From NCBI GenBank assembly GCA_017993775.1, contig JAGOMA010000001.1, positions 62,001 to 126,000 of the forward strand: a stretch of DNA of 64,000 nucleotides. The letters are read 5' to 3'. The number at the start of each line of letters is the position of its first letter. Positions within the stretch are counted from its first letter, which is position 1. This DNA comes from Chloroflexota bacterium (lineage in GTDB: Bacteria; Chloroflexota; Anaerolineae; Promineifilales; Promineifilaceae). Under the pieces are notes generated by a model, which worked only from the letters and a program-made list of their open reading frames with translations, had not been told where the DNA came from and did no database searches. Positions 45,370 through 54,668 of this stretch are shown here, piece after piece. The position numbers were made by a program, and so were the translations under genes.

Positions 45370-45879
45370 CTATTGTGCCCGCTGGCCGATAGCGCCAAGA
45401 TAAATGTCGATGCGTGATTGGTGGACGGTGGATTCCCAGCGCAGGCGTAAATCGTCGGTAACGGCCGTTTTCGGCACAACAAACACCAGATTGCCAATAC
45501 CCGATTCGCCCGTTGGCACAGACAGCGGCAGACGCACAATCTGGTCTTCGTAGGGCAGGGTCGTTTGCCAGGCGGGGTACATATTGCCATGCCCATCCAC
45601 CAGCATCATGGTTGGCGGCACCACATCAAACTCACTCTGGTTAGACACCGTCAGATACAAGACGACATGCACATAATCAATATTGACGAGGTCTTGCACC
45701 GCCAACATGCCGGCCTGATCAACCTGGATTCCTACGCCATTTAGCAGCACAGGATAGCCCAATGAACCGGCGGCATAATTGGTTTGCAGCCCGCTGTTCT
45801 CTTCGGGTTGGTTCACCCGGCAAGCGGCTAAAACCAGGAACAAACTCAAAATAATAATGTTGAACCTGCGATACTTCAC
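45370..45879 (-). CDS. Small lipoprotein, DUF4352-like
   Basis: 169 residues from the GTG at 45879, seven bases after GGAGG. Lipobox LAAC, then a beta-sandwich with VHVVLYLTVSNQSEFDVVPP, typical of DUF4352-like extracellular domains. Not otherwise recognised. Confidence 0.65.
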   Translation of the reverse strand: MKYRRFNIIILSLFLVLAACRVNQPEENSGLQTNYAAGSLGYPVLLNGVGIQVDQAGMLAVQDLVNIDYVHVVLYLTVSNQSEFDVVPPTMMLVDGHGNMYPAWQTTLPYEDQIVRLPLSVPTGESGIGNLVFVVPKTAVTDDLRLRWESTVHQSRIDIYLGAIGQRAQ

Positions 45880-45983
45880 GGTTCCCTCCTGTGGGAGATG
45901 GGTGGCAGTGTGTCGGGCAGACCGCAAAGCCACGAGTTTTGATAAAACGGCCGTATCCCGGCCACACCGCCAGAATGACCCCG

Positions 45984-47684
45984 CTACGCCAGAGCGAAGG
46001 GCAAATCATTGGCCAGCGCCACAGCTTCCAGGTGGTTCGAGTCGCCAATCAAGTCGATGCCCGCCTGGGCGAATCGTCGGGCGGCGGCCATTGCCCGGCC
46101 ATCTTGTTCCACCGTCAACGACCATTGGGCGTGTTCTGTCAGCAAGGCTAATTCTAACGCTCTACCCAGGGTAAGCGCAAAGCGGCGCGCGCCCGCCTCC
46201 ACTGCGGCCGGATCAACCCGCATGGTGTGCAGCAGCCATTGTTCAGCATGGCCAACGGCCGTTTGCGCCAACTGGCCTGTTTGTTCCAATACTTGATCTT
46301 CGGCTGTGGCCGCGCACTGCTGAATTTTGCCTTTCAAAGCCCGCAACCCTTCGCCTTCTTCACCGGTCAGCGCGCGCAGCGCATCCAGCGACAGCACGTT
46401 GGTTGTGCCTTCCCAAATCGGCAGCACCTGACTGTCGCGCAGCAGCAGCGGCAGGCCGGTATCCTCCACGTAACCCGCGCCGCCAAAGGCCTCCAACACT
46501 TCGCTGGCGGCGGCCACTGCCTGCTTGCCGGTGATCAGTTTATTGATGGAGGTGAGCAGCCGCAGCAGGTGGCCTTCTTCTTCTGTCAGATTGCCGCTTT
46601 CCTCTTTGCCAATCAACTCCACCACGTAAAAACTGAGCATAAACGCGGCTTCAAATTCCGCCTGAATGGCCGCCAGGGTATCCACGTGCAGCGGTTTTTG
46701 CGCCAGATTCGCGCCGAAAGCCTGCCGCTTCTGGGCGTAGTTACGAGCCAGCGCCAACCCACGCCGCATGAAGGACACGGCCGTTACGCTGTTCCAGGTG
46801 CGCGTCAGGTGCAGCATGGGCACGATGTTGCGCACGCCGTTGGCCAATGCCAGCACCGGCACGGCCGGCGTGCCCCGCAGGTAGAGTTCGGCGGTGGGTA
46901 CTTTGCGCGTGCCCAGTTTGTCTTTCAGGCGGGCGACCTCGATGTGGCGCAGACGGCCGTTTTCATCGCGCAGTTCAGCGTAAAACAGCGCCAGCCCGCG
47001 CCCGCCAGCCGGGTTGCCTTCCGGGCGGGCCAGGGTGAGGGTCATCTGGCTGGTGGTGGCGCTGGTGAACCATTTACGGCCGTACAGCCGCCATTCGCCA
47101 TCTTCCTGCCGGGCCACCGTTTCACTCAGCCCCACGTCCGAGCCGCCAGTCGATTCGGTCATCCACTGGCCGCTGGTCCAGAACTGGGCCGGGTCGCGGC
47201 TGGTTAGATGGGGGATGGCGCGGTCGATCAGCGGCTGGTTGCCCGATTTGAGCAGCGTGCGGGCCGCCCCGTCGGTCATGGCCAGCGGGCAGGTGTAGAC
47301 GTCGGTGGAAGGGTGGAAGAGATAAGCGCGGGCGAACTGGTTGAGGCGGTCGAAACGGCCGTATCTCCCCTCATACGCCGCTGCCACCACGCCAAATTCG
47401 GCCGCCAGCTTTTCCGCCCGTCGCCACAGCGGCGTAATTTCAATCTGGTCGATGCGGTTGCCCCAGGGATCCCACTGCGTCAGGACTGGTTCATTGGGCA
47501 AATCGGCCAACTGCATCTGGTACAATTCGCCGCCGGACAAATCGCCCAATTCACGCAGGGCAGGTTCGATTTCGCGGCGGATTTCCTCCGGCAGCACGCG
47601 CCGCAAATAGGAGCGCAGCACGCGGTCATCGTCGTACTGGTTGCCCAGTTCCGGGGCCGGTTGATTAAATGGTAGAAAATTCAT
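45984..47684 (-). CDS. AidB-type acyl-CoA dehydrogenase
   Basis: 566 residues from the ATG at 47684 (GGAGGAGC upstream). FAD enzyme of the acyl-CoA dehydrogenase fold: MTESTGGSDVGLSETV, FTSATTSQMTLTLAR, GYVEDTGLPLLLRDSQV and PIWEGTTNVLSLD, closest to the AidB subfamily. The extra C-terminal helical domain fits. AidB is linked to alkylation response in E. coli; here the neighbours suggest acyl-CoA use. Confidence 0.9.
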   Translation of the reverse strand: MNFLPFNQPAPELGNQYDDDRVLRSYLRRVLPEEIRREIEPALRELGDLSGGELYQMQLADLPNEPVLTQWDPWGNRIDQIEITPLWRRAEKLAAEFGVVAAAYEGRYGRFDRLNQFARAYLFHPSTDVYTCPLAMTDGAARTLLKSGNQPLIDRAIPHLTSRDPAQFWTSGQWMTESTGGSDVGLSETVARQEDGEWRLYGRKWFTSATTSQMTLTLARPEGNPAGGRGLALFYAELRDENGRLRHIEVARLKDKLGTRKVPTAELYLRGTPAVPVLALANGVRNIVPMLHLTRTWNSVTAVSFMRRGLALARNYAQKRQAFGANLAQKPLHVDTLAAIQAEFEAAFMLSFYVVELIGKEESGNLTEEEGHLLRLLTSINKLITGKQAVAAASEVLEAFGGAGYVEDTGLPLLLRDSQVLPIWEGTTNVLSLDALRALTGEEGEGLRALKGKIQQCAATAEDQVLEQTGQLAQTAVGHAEQWLLHTMRVDPAAVEAGARRFALTLGRALELALLTEHAQWSLTVEQDGRAMAAARRFAQAGIDLIGDSNHLEAVALANDLPFALA

Positions 47685-47776
47685 GTGCTCCTCCTCTTTT
47701 GCCGGGGCGTTTGCCGGGGCGTAAACACCCCGGCAGCGAAACGACGCCGGGTGAACCCGGCTTTTTGGCAATTTTG
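47685..47776. repeat. GCCGGGG-rich hairpins between two acyl-CoA genes
   Basis: GCCGGGGCGTTTGCCGGGGCG is echoed by ACACCCCGGC, and CGCCGGGT...ACCCGGC forms a second stem. Two adjacent stem-loops in the intercistronic gap; could slow RNA decay or terminate in part. Confidence 0.5.
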
Positions 47777-48970
47777 CTACCCAAGCGCGCCTTGCTGACG
47801 CAGGTCGGTAATTTGTTCGGAAAGGTACCCCAATTCTTGCAAAATTGCGTCGGTGTGGGCGCCCACGGCCGTTCCCACCCCCGTATATTCCGCTTCCCCC
47901 GCCGAAAACTTGATCGGGCTGGCAATCTGCTGCTGCATGGTTCCATCCGCCTTGGGCACGGCCACCACCAGCCTGCGCGCCTGCACCTGGGGGTGTTCCA
48001 GCATCTCCGGGATGGTCAGCACCGGCTCCACGCAGACGTCTTGTTCGGCAAACACGGCCGTCCACTCAGCCAACGGCCGTTTCTCAATCTCATTCGCTAT
48101 CTCCGCCTTCACCGCCAGCTGGTTGGCTGGTGACTGGTCCAGACCGCGCCCGATCAGGTCGGGGCGGCCAATGGCCTGGCAAAAGCCCTGCCAGAATTTG
48201 GGTTCCAGGCTGCCCACGGAAAGGTAACGGCCGTCGGCCGTCTGGTAATAATCGTAAAAACTGCCGCCGTTGAGCGCCCAGCCTTCGCGCTGCGGCGTGT
48301 CGCCGCCCACCAGGAAGTGGCTGGCGACGTGGGCTTGCCAGGCGACGGCCATGTCCAACATGCTCACGTCGACAAATTGGCCCTGGCCGGTGGCGTGGCG
48401 GTGGATAACGGCCGTCAGAATCCCCATAACCGCGCCCAAGGAGCCGCCGCCCACGTCGGCGATTTGCGCGCCCAGCGGCGGCGGGCCGCTTTCTCGGCGG
48501 CCGGAATGGCTCATCAGGCCGGACAGGGCCAGATAGTTGTTGTCGTGGCCGGCGCGATCTTTGTAGGGGCCGGTTTGGCCGTAGCCGGTGACGGCGCAGT
48601 AGATCAGGCTGGGATTCACCGCTTTCAGGTCGTCGTAGCCCAATCCCAGTCGGGCCATCACGCCGGGGCGAAACTGCTCCAAAACGACGTCATATCCTCC
48701 GCCATCCGCGGCCACCAACTGTTTGATGATTTCTACCGCTTCAGGCTTCTTCAAATCAAGCGCAATGGATCGTTTGTTGCGATTCAGCACGCCGTGCCAG
48801 CCGGAAATATCACCGTCAAAGGGCGGCATCAGGCGTACCATATCCAGGCGGTTTGGCGCTTCCACGCGCACCACGTCTGCGCCCATGTCGGCCAGCAGCA
48901 TGGTGGCAAATGGTCCGGGCAGCAAGGTGGAGAAGTCGAGAATTTTGAGGGAAGAGAGGGGCTGGTTCAT
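47777..48970 (-). CDS. CaiB/BaiF family CoA transferase (family III)
   Basis: 397 residues from the ATG at 48970. ILDFSTLLPGPFATMLLADMGADVVRVE is the family N terminus (shown in part: LADMGADVVRVE). Catalytic Asp in AGHDNNYLALSGL, and GGSLGAVMGILTAV. Moves CoA between acids or racemises 2-methylacyl-CoA. Between ligase and dehydrogenase genes on one strand. Confidence 0.92.
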   Translation of the reverse strand: MNQPLSSLKILDFSTLLPGPFATMLLADMGADVVRVEAPNRLDMVRLMPPFDGDISGWHGVLNRNKRSIALDLKKPEAVEIIKQLVAADGGGYDVVLEQFRPGVMARLGLGYDDLKAVNPSLIYCAVTGYGQTGPYKDRAGHDNNYLALSGLMSHSGRRESGPPPLGAQIADVGGGSLGAVMGILTAVIHRHATGQGQFVDVSMLDMAVAWQAHVASHFLVGGDTPQREGWALNGGSFYDYYQTADGRYLSVGSLEPKFWQGFCQAIGRPDLIGRGLDQSPANQLAVKAEIANEIEKRPLAEWTAVFAEQDVCVEPVLTIPEMLEHPQVQARRLVVAVPKADGTMQQQIASPIKFSAGEAEYTGVGTAVGAHTDAILQELGYLSEQITDLRQQGALG

Positions 48971-48985
48971 GGTTTGGGGTTGGCA

Positions 48986-49018
48986 AGATTGGTCTAATCT
49001 TGGAGATTGGACCAATCT
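48986..49018. repeat. AGATTGGTCCAATCT dyad repeat, copy 2
   Basis: AGATTGGTCTAATCT, three bases, AGATTGGACCAATCT. Two near-palindromes in tandem that can also pair with each other. Confidence 0.85.
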
Positions 49019-49040
49019 TGCCTCGCAAAAAACAAACGAT

Positions 49041-50669
49041 TTAGGCCGTCAGGTGGCCATCGGCGTACATTTTGCGCAATGTAGCTTTGCTGAATTTGCC
49101 CACGCTGGTTTTGGGGATTTCGGTGATAAAGACGAAGTCTTCAGGAATCCAGAATTTGGCGACTTTGGTGGCCAGGTAGGCTTTGAGTTCGTCGGCGGTT
49201 ACGTCGTAGCCATCTTTGGTGGGGACGACGGCGGCTAACGGCCGTTCCGCCCACTTATCGTCCGGAATCGAAATCACCGCCGCTTCCATCACCTTCGGAT
49301 GGCCCATCAGCACATTTTCCAACTCCACCGATGAAATCCACTCGCCGCCGCTTTTTACCAGGTCTTTGGTGCGGTCGGTGATGGTCATAATGCCGTACGG
49401 GTCAATCGTGGACACATCGCCGGTGCGGAACCAGCCATCGTCGGTCATGTAATCATCCGTCACGTCCCGTTTGAAGTATTGGCTGATAATCCACGGGCCG
49501 CGCACCTGTAATTCGCCCATCTGTTTGCCATCCCAGGGCAGCTCTTGGCCCACGGCGTCCACGATGCGCATTTCCACACCGCAAATGGGGTAGCCTTGTT
49601 TGGCCTTGATGTCCCACTTTTCTTCGTCGGACAGCGCTTCGTGATGGCCTTGCAGAATAGAGACTGTACCCAGCGGCGACAGTTCTGTCATGCCCCAGGC
49701 GTGCAGTACGCTCACGTTCAGTTCGCTCTCGAAGGCTTTGATGAGCGAACGCGGCATGGCCGATCCGCCAACGATGAGGGCGCGCAGGCTGGAAATATCG
49801 CGCGGGTTTTGTTTTAGCTCGTGGTACAGCGCCGTCCAGATAGTGGGCACACCGGCGGCGATGGTGACTTTTTCCTGCTCGATCATCATAGCCAATGGTT
49901 CTGGCTTCAGGTGTGGGCCAGGCATAACCACGTCGGAGCCGGCCATGGCGCAAGCGTAGGGCAGGCCCCAGGCCATCGCATGAAATTGCGGCACGACGGG
50001 CAGCACCACATCGGATTCGCGCATGCCCAGCGCGGCGGCCTGATTTTCGCCCAAGGTGTGCAGGTACATGGAGCGGTGGCTGTACAGCGCGCCTTTGGGA
50101 TGGCCGGTGGTGCCGCTGGTGTAACAGAGGCCCATGGCCATGTTCTCGTCGGTGGAGAGCCACTCGAAATCATCGTCGGAATCGGCGATCAGGTCTTCGT
50201 AGTAGAGGACGTTGCGCAGTTTGGTTTCTGTGCCTTTGGGCGCATTGAGCAAGACGTAATGTTTGACACTGGTAATCTGGTGGGCGACGCGTTCATAAAG
50301 CGGTAATAAAGTCGCGTCGATGAAGACAAGCTGGTCTTCGGCGTGATCGACAATGTAGGAGAGCTGCTCCGGGAAGAGGCGGATGTTCAGGGTGTGGCAG
50401 ACTGCGCCTGCGCCGGGGATGGCGTAATAGAGTTCCATGTGCTGGTAATGGTTCCAGGCGAAGGTTCCCACGCGGTCGCCCGGTTCGATGCCCAATTTGA
50501 CCAACGCTTTAGACAGGCGCTTGACGCGCTTGTACATGTCGGCGTAGGTGTAACGGTGCATGGACCCATTGGGCAGCATGGTGGAAATCTGCTTGTGGGG
50601 GAACATGCGGTTGGCATATTCCAGGATGCGATCCATGGTCAACTGGTAATTCATCATTAAACCTTGCAT
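49041..50669 (-). CDS. Fatty acyl-CoA synthetase (AMP-forming)
   Basis: 542 residues from ATG 50669, chosen for GGAG eight bases upstream; the longer frame reads into a CACGCAT repeat. Motifs: [13 protein letters not shown] (P-loop), [25 protein letters not shown], and the C-terminal Lys in [14 protein letters not shown]. Activates a fatty acid to acyl-AMP then acyl-CoA. Medium/long-chain type. In the acyl-CoA cluster. Confidence 0.93.
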   Translation of the reverse strand: MQGLMMNYQLTMDRILEYANRMFPHKQISTMLPNGSMHRYTYADMYKRVKRLSKALVKLGIEPGDRVGTFAWNHYQHMELYYAIPGAGAVCHTLNIRLFPEQLSYIVDHAEDQLVFIDATLLPLYERVAHQITSVKHYVLLNAPKGTETKLRNVLYYEDLIADSDDDFEWLSTDENMAMGLCYTSGTTGHPKGALYSHRSMYLHTLGENQAAALGMRESDVVLPVVPQFHAMAWGLPYACAMAGSDVVMPGPHLKPEPLAMMIEQEKVTIAAGVPTIWTALYHELKQNPRDISSLRALIVGGSAMPRSLIKAFESELNVSVLHAWGMTELSPLGTVSILQGHHEALSDEEKWDIKAKQGYPICGVEMRIVDAVGQELPWDGKQMGELQVRGPWIISQYFKRDVTDDYMTDDGWFRTGDVSTIDPYGIMTITDRTKDLVKSGGEWISSVELENVLMGHPKVMEAAVISIPDDKWAERPLAAVVPTKDGYDVTADELKAYLATKVAKFWIPEDFVFITEIPKTSVGKFSKATLRKMYADGHLTA

Positions 50670-50697
50670 ATCATTTTCTCCTATTTGACTTGTGCGC

Positions 50698-50760
50698 GGC
50701 GTGATGCGTGATGCGTGATACGTGGGGTGGCGTATCACGTCCTCACGCTTCACGCCTCAC
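50698..50760. repeat. CACGCAT heptamer hairpin, copy 2
   Basis: GGCGTGATGCGTGATGCGTG faces CACGTCCTCACGCTTCACGC across about 20 bp. Lies between thioesterase and ligase genes and includes the end of the thioesterase gene. Confidence 0.8.
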
Positions 50761-51257
50761 GGATTTATCACCCCACATAGGGGCGCTTGCCAATGAAGTT
50801 GGTTGTGCTGCGCTATCAGGGCATCGATTTGGGCGGCGATGGCGGGCGGGAAGGGGGACGTGCGGCGTTGGTCTAAATCGGCGTGGGCGCCCATGTCTTC
50901 CAGGGTAGCGGCGAGTTTGTTCTGGGTTTCGTTGACCATGAAGAGCATGAAGTGGACGCGCTTGGCGGAACGGCCGATCATACGGCCGCGAATGGTGAGT
51001 TGGTCGTTTTGGTGGACTTCGGCGCGGTAGTTGATGAAGTGTTGGAGGGCGAATGCGCCGCCTTGTTTGGAATCGTAATAGGTTTGGTCCATGCCGAATT
51101 GGACGAAGAATGTCCAGGCGGCCTCGTCGAACAAGGCCAGGTAGTAGCGCACGTTCATGTGGCCCATCACGTCCAGATAGGCAGCGGGCACTGCGCCCTG
51201 ATACACGATGGGCAGCGATTCCAGTTGGTCGAGGGTGGGGAATTGTAATCTGGTCAT
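50757..51257 (-). CDS. Hot-dog acyl-CoA thioesterase
   Basis: 166 residues. YLDVMGHMNVRYYLALFDEA is the 4HBT signature with catalytic Asp; FINYRAEVHQNDQLTIRGR follows. Hydrolyses acyl-CoA. First of the ligase-transferase-dehydrogenase run. ATG at 51257, no clear ribosome site. Confidence 0.85.
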   Translation of the reverse strand: MTRLQFPTLDQLESLPIVYQGAVPAAYLDVMGHMNVRYYLALFDEAAWTFFVQFGMDQTYYDSKQGGAFALQHFINYRAEVHQNDQLTIRGRMIGRSAKRVHFMLFMVNETQNKLAATLEDMGAHADLDQRRTSPFPPAIAAQIDALIAQHNQLHWQAPLCGVINP

Positions 51258-51314
51258 GGGGGATGGGGTTGGGATTAGAGATTTTTGTGATTTCCAATCT
51301 TTAATCTTCAGTCT
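51258..51314. repeat. GATTAGAGA/TCTCTAGTC simple-word hairpin
   Basis: GGGATTAGAGATTT and its loose complement AATCTTCAGTCTCTAGTCTC face each other in a 57-bp gap between thioesterase and hydrolase genes. Confidence 0.55.
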
Positions 51315-52298
51315 CTAGTCTCCTGTTAGGAAATAGTGCCAGACGCCGGCGATGGTTTCTTGGCGGATGGCGCCGTCGGCGAGGAGCAGGTCCAGGTAGC
51401 CGATGAGCATCCAGAGGCCGGCGAAGCGGAATTGGGGCGGATGATGGGCGTAGAGCTTGTTGACGAGGACGGCGGGTGTGTGCGCGCCGTCTTGGATGTG
51501 TTGCAGGCATTCGGTTTTACGCTGCTGGATGCGTTCGCATTGTTTGTGGATGACGGCATGGTGGTCAAGATTGAAGCGGGAACCAAACGGCCGTCCATGA
51601 CCCGGATACACTGCTTCTATCTCCAGTCTGGCGATTTTGTCTAGCGATTGCATGAATTGGGGCAGGGCGGGTAGGCGGTCTTGGGCGTGTAACGGCCGTT
51701 CCACCACCGGCGTTGGTGTTGTTTGCAATAAATGGTCGGCCGAAAGGAGCTGCCGGGTGTCTGGCTGGTAGAAGCAAGTCTGGGCGCTGCTGTGACCCGG
51801 CGTGTGAATGACTTGCCAGGTGAGGCCACCCATTTGGAGACGGCCGTCTGGGGCAAAGGTGTGTACGCGCCCCGCCGGAATCGGGTCGCTCTGGTCGGCG
51901 ATAACTTTCATGCCGCCGGTGATCAGGTTGATGGTAGCCTGATCGAAACCGACGCTGGTTAAAAAGTCTTGCCGGTAATAATCGAGGCGCTGCTGCCACA
52001 TCTCCGCCGAATCGGTGAGCCAGGCGGCCCCCAGGTCACAAATCCAGATGTCGGCGTCGCTGTGAGCGGCGATGGTTCCCGCCTGCCCAAAATGATCGAC
52101 GTGGGGGTGGGTGATGATGACCCGCGAAATGTCCATTACCGTGAGGTTGTGTTCGGCCAGACCAAATTGCAGCGCTTCCCAACTGGCAGCAGAGCGAATT
52201 CCAGCATCTACCAGCACCGGTTCCGGTTGGCGGAAGAGGTAAACGTTAACCGGTCCCACATCGAGGCCGGTTGGGAGTTCCAGGCGGATTGGTTCCAT
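51315..52298 (-). CDS. Metallo-beta-lactamase-fold hydrolase (copy A)
   Basis: 327 residues. Zn motif THPHVDHFGQ (HxHxDH), HTPGHSSAQ, Asp in SADHLLQ, and VYPGHG, all four motifs present. C-terminal helical extension with DHHAVIHKQCERI, as in LACTB2-like proteins. Substrate unknown, perhaps an acyl-CoA or thioester given the cluster. ATG at 52298. Confidence 0.88.
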   Translation of the reverse strand: MEPIRLELPTGLDVGPVNVYLFRQPEPVLVDAGIRSAASWEALQFGLAEHNLTVMDISRVIITHPHVDHFGQAGTIAAHSDADIWICDLGAAWLTDSAEMWQQRLDYYRQDFLTSVGFDQATINLITGGMKVIADQSDPIPAGRVHTFAPDGRLQMGGLTWQVIHTPGHSSAQTCFYQPDTRQLLSADHLLQTTPTPVVERPLHAQDRLPALPQFMQSLDKIARLEIEAVYPGHGRPFGSRFNLDHHAVIHKQCERIQQRKTECLQHIQDGAHTPAVLVNKLYAHHPPQFRFAGLWMLIGYLDLLLADGAIRQETIAGVWHYFLTGD

Positions 52299-52325
52299 TT
52301 TTAATGGGGCGTCAGGTGGATTGGG

Positions 52326-53243
52326 CTACGATTGCCCAGTCAGGTGTTCCAACATGGCGCGAAGTTGGTGGGCATGACCTTTGGTCTGGTAATACTCGTG
52401 GACAGAATGCCAATGTTCCGCAGAGGGAACGGCTTCATTGTACGGTAAACCTACGGCAGCGATCAAGTCGGCGTCGGGGATGGATGGCCAGGGTACGGCC
52501 GTTTCTGCTGCCAACGCCAACCGGCACTGCTGCTCTAGCTTGTTGAAATAGGCGATATTGTCTTCCAGGAGCTGCCTATCCGTGGTGACGGGGGCGTGGC
52601 AGTAAAATACACGCCTGGCGCGGTAAGCGGCCAGTTTGGCCAGCGATTGGCGCATGGCGGGCAGTCCGGCCGTCGTGCGGGCCATTGGGTAAGGCAGTTC
52701 AGCGGCGTCGGCGGCGAAGAGGGTGTCGATTTGCGGGATGTAGAGAGAGATGTGGTCGGGTGTGTGGCCGGGGGTGGCGAAAAGTTCCAGAGTCAGATCC
52801 CCGCCGTCCAGGCTGAGTTGATCATCGAACAGGATGGTAGGCGGGGTGAGAATGACGTGATTAAAGATGTCGGGTTCATGGGCGGCCATTTGCGCCAGGG
52901 TGTCGGCGGATTCTGGGCTGCGCAGGATGTCGGCGCAGCGGCGGCTGGCGATGATGGGCGCGGGGTGTTGGGCGGTTGGGCCGGCAAAAAGCTGGTTGCC
53001 CCAGGCGTGGTCGTAGTCGGCGTGGGTGTTGATGATGAGGAGGTGGCGGTTGGCGAGGTGGGGGCGGGCGTGTTGGAGGAGGGAAACGGCCGTTGCCGCA
53101 TTGATCATCGTGTCGACCAGGGCCACAAAGCGGTCGGTTATGATGATGAACGTTTGTACCAACTGGTCATTTGCCAAAACCAGGATACGGCCGTCCCATC
53201 CCTGGTTGTCGATTATAGAAACGTTGTTGGTGTGTCCGCTCAT
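52326..53243 (-). CDS. Metallo-beta-lactamase-fold hydrolase (copy B)
   Basis: 305 residues. THADYDHAWGN (HxDxDH variant), ATPGHTPDHISLY, FAADAAELPYP, FYCHAPV. Upstream of copy A by 27 bp but only distantly similar to it. The first His position holds HADYDH, as in many glyoxalase II-like proteins. Function not assigned. ATG at 53243. Confidence 0.85.
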   Translation of the reverse strand: MSGHTNNVSIIDNQGWDGRILVLANDQLVQTFIIITDRFVALVDTMINAATAVSLLQHARPHLANRHLLIINTHADYDHAWGNQLFAGPTAQHPAPIIASRRCADILRSPESADTLAQMAAHEPDIFNHVILTPPTILFDDQLSLDGGDLTLELFATPGHTPDHISLYIPQIDTLFAADAAELPYPMARTTAGLPAMRQSLAKLAAYRARRVFYCHAPVTTDRQLLEDNIAYFNKLEQQCRLALAAETAVPWPSIPDADLIAAVGLPYNEAVPSAEHWHSVHEYYQTKGHAHQLRAMLEHLTGQS

Positions 53244-53292
53244 GCAGTGTCTTATCGATAAACTTGTTGCCCAGATGAAAGAAGAGAAGTGT

Positions 53293-53357
53293 CCGCAGAT
53301 GGCGCAGATTTCACAGATGTAAGAATAATCTGCGTCATCTGCGTCATCTGCGGCTAA
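53293..53357. repeat. GCAGATG-type hairpin repeat
   Basis: CCGCAGATGGCGCAGATTT on the left and AATCTGCGTCATCTGCG...CTGCGG on the right, nonamer units in facing arms. Same architecture as the CGCAAAG family, different word. Confidence 0.8.
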
Positions 53358-53399
53358 ATTCAGTCTAAGCGAGCATTCGCATGTAAGTTAGCTGTTTTC

Positions 53400-53432
53400 A
53401 GATTGGTCCAATCTGCAAGATTAGACCAATCT
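53400..53432. repeat. AGATTGGTCCAATCT dyad repeat, copy 3
   Basis: AGATTGGTCCAATCT, three bases, AGATTAGACCAATCT. Confidence 0.85.
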
Positions 53433-53439
53433 CGCCAAT

Positions 53440-53892
53440 TTACTCGAACTGCTTCCAATTCAGGCTGATCAGATAGGCGATGATGGCGGCGGGGGCCAGG
53501 GCGCTAAACCCGGCGCCAATCAGACCGCCCAAGACCATGAAGAGGGTGGTGGCGGCGGCGGAAACGATGTAAACATAAAGTCCCCACTTTTTCCAATACC
53601 ACAATGCGCCGGCCGCAACGACGTTGGCAATGCTGGTGAGAATCATCATCCAGGCATACCAGGGCACGTCGGCGAAGGCCATATCCATTACCCGTTTTTC
53701 GTTGAACAGCAGCAGGGTTAGGATGATGTTGACAACCAGAATCAAGGCCAGGGCAGCGGTGAGGTATGGTTTGCGAGTTTTGGCAACGGCCGTTTTTGTG
53801 CCTGCGCCATTTTTCTTGGCATAGGAATTACCGTTTTTGTTGGGCGCTTTTTTAGCGGCCTGGCTTTTTCCAGAATATTTTGCTTTCGACAT
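53440..53892 (-). CDS. Small membrane protein with basic N-terminal tail
   Basis: 150 residues. The first 42 residues are Lys/Asn/Ala rich (SGKSQAAKKAPNKNGNSYAK), then three or four membrane helices (TAALALILVVNIILTLLLF; MMILTSIANVVAAGALWYW; IVSAAATTLFMVLGG; final helix). GAGGAG before the ATG. Not recognised. Confidence 0.7.
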   Translation of the reverse strand: MSKAKYSGKSQAAKKAPNKNGNSYAKKNGAGTKTAVAKTRKPYLTAALALILVVNIILTLLLFNEKRVMDMAFADVPWYAWMMILTSIANVVAAGALWYWKKWGLYVYIVSAAATTLFMVLGGLIGAGFSALAPAAIIAYLISLNWKQFE

Positions 53893-54149
53893 GTTTCTCC
53901 TCGTTGGGGTGTTTGTTTGATGGCATTATTTTGACACTATGACGGGTTTTCGTCCACTGTTCGCTTCAGGTTTTTTGGGCGCGCTGGTTGGAGCGACGGC
54001 CGTTTACCCCATGTGGCCAAAAAACACAGGCCATTCCGCGAAAATTGCGCCGAAGAATCCCGACAAATTGTGTAACCGTTAAGGATTGGCTGGAACCGCT
54101 GTCATTGGTGTCTCTGAACGGAGTCTGCGAAGTGAAGAATCCCCATCAT
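53893..54149. other. Intergenic region
   Basis: 257 bp between two minus-strand genes; one ACGGCCGT octamer near 53997, nothing else recognised. Confidence 0.4.
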
Positions 54150-54668
54150 TCATCCACCGCCGCCCTTTTTATACCAGTAGTATTTGTTGTTTTGTTCGCT
54201 GCCGCGCACCATGCCGATTTTTTCCAAAACACGGTGCGATGGAACGTTAAACTTTTCGGTCCAGGCGGTAACTGTGCCGCAAGCGGGTTGGGCCAGCGCC
54301 CAATTCACCAAAACCCTGGCCGCTTCGGTCATGTAACCCTGGCCTTGTTGTTCCGGGGCCATGCCATACCCGATTTCTACTTCGGCACGGCCGTTTGGCT
54401 TGCCTTTAAAGCCCACCAGCCCGATGCCCAGCCCTTCGTCTTTGCGTATGATGAGCCAATAGGTAAACCAGTCGTGGTCGCTGCGGCTAACAAGGCGCAT
54501 TTTAGCCAGTTTGGCGCGGATTGCCCGCGCAACGATGGGGTTGAAAACCGATGGCAGAATGGGCACGGGCAGATCAACATCCAGCAAGCCGGGATCATTG
54601 TCGATCATCTGCAATTGGCCTTCAGACATGGCTAGCAGGCGAAGACGCGGGGTTTCTAGCTGGGTCAT
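54150..54668 (-). CDS. GNAT acetyltransferase (RimJ/RimL type)
   Basis: 172 residues from the ATG at 54668, an ATGA overlap with grpB. TPRLRLLAMSEGQLQMI, acetyl-CoA loop APEQQGQGYMTEAARVL (Q-x2-G-x-G), and VPSHRVLEKIGM are typical. Acetylates an amine or N terminus; target unknown. Confidence 0.85.
   Translation of the reverse strand: MTQLETPRLRLLAMSEGQLQMIDNDPGLLDVDLPVPILPSVFNPIVARAIRAKLAKMRLVSRSDHDWFTYWLIIRKDEGLGIGLVGFKGKPNGRAEVEIGYGMAPEQQGQGYMTEAARVLVNWALAQPACGTVTAWTEKFNVPSHRVLEKIGMVRGSEQNNKYYWYKKGGGG

Noticed and set aside
47685..48065. 127-codon N-terminal extension of the AidB-type dehydrogenase
   Set aside because: Overlaps the CoA transferase gene in another frame; ATG 47684 follows GGAGGAGC.
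50670..50753. 28-codon N-terminal extension of the acyl-CoA ligase
   Set aside because: Encoded by a CACGCAT repeat; ATG 50669 has GGAG at the right distance.
50743..51297. 184-codon minus-strand frame over the thioesterase
   Set aside because: Arg/Pro/His-rich translation in the wrong frame; the 166-residue thioesterase frame has the family signature.
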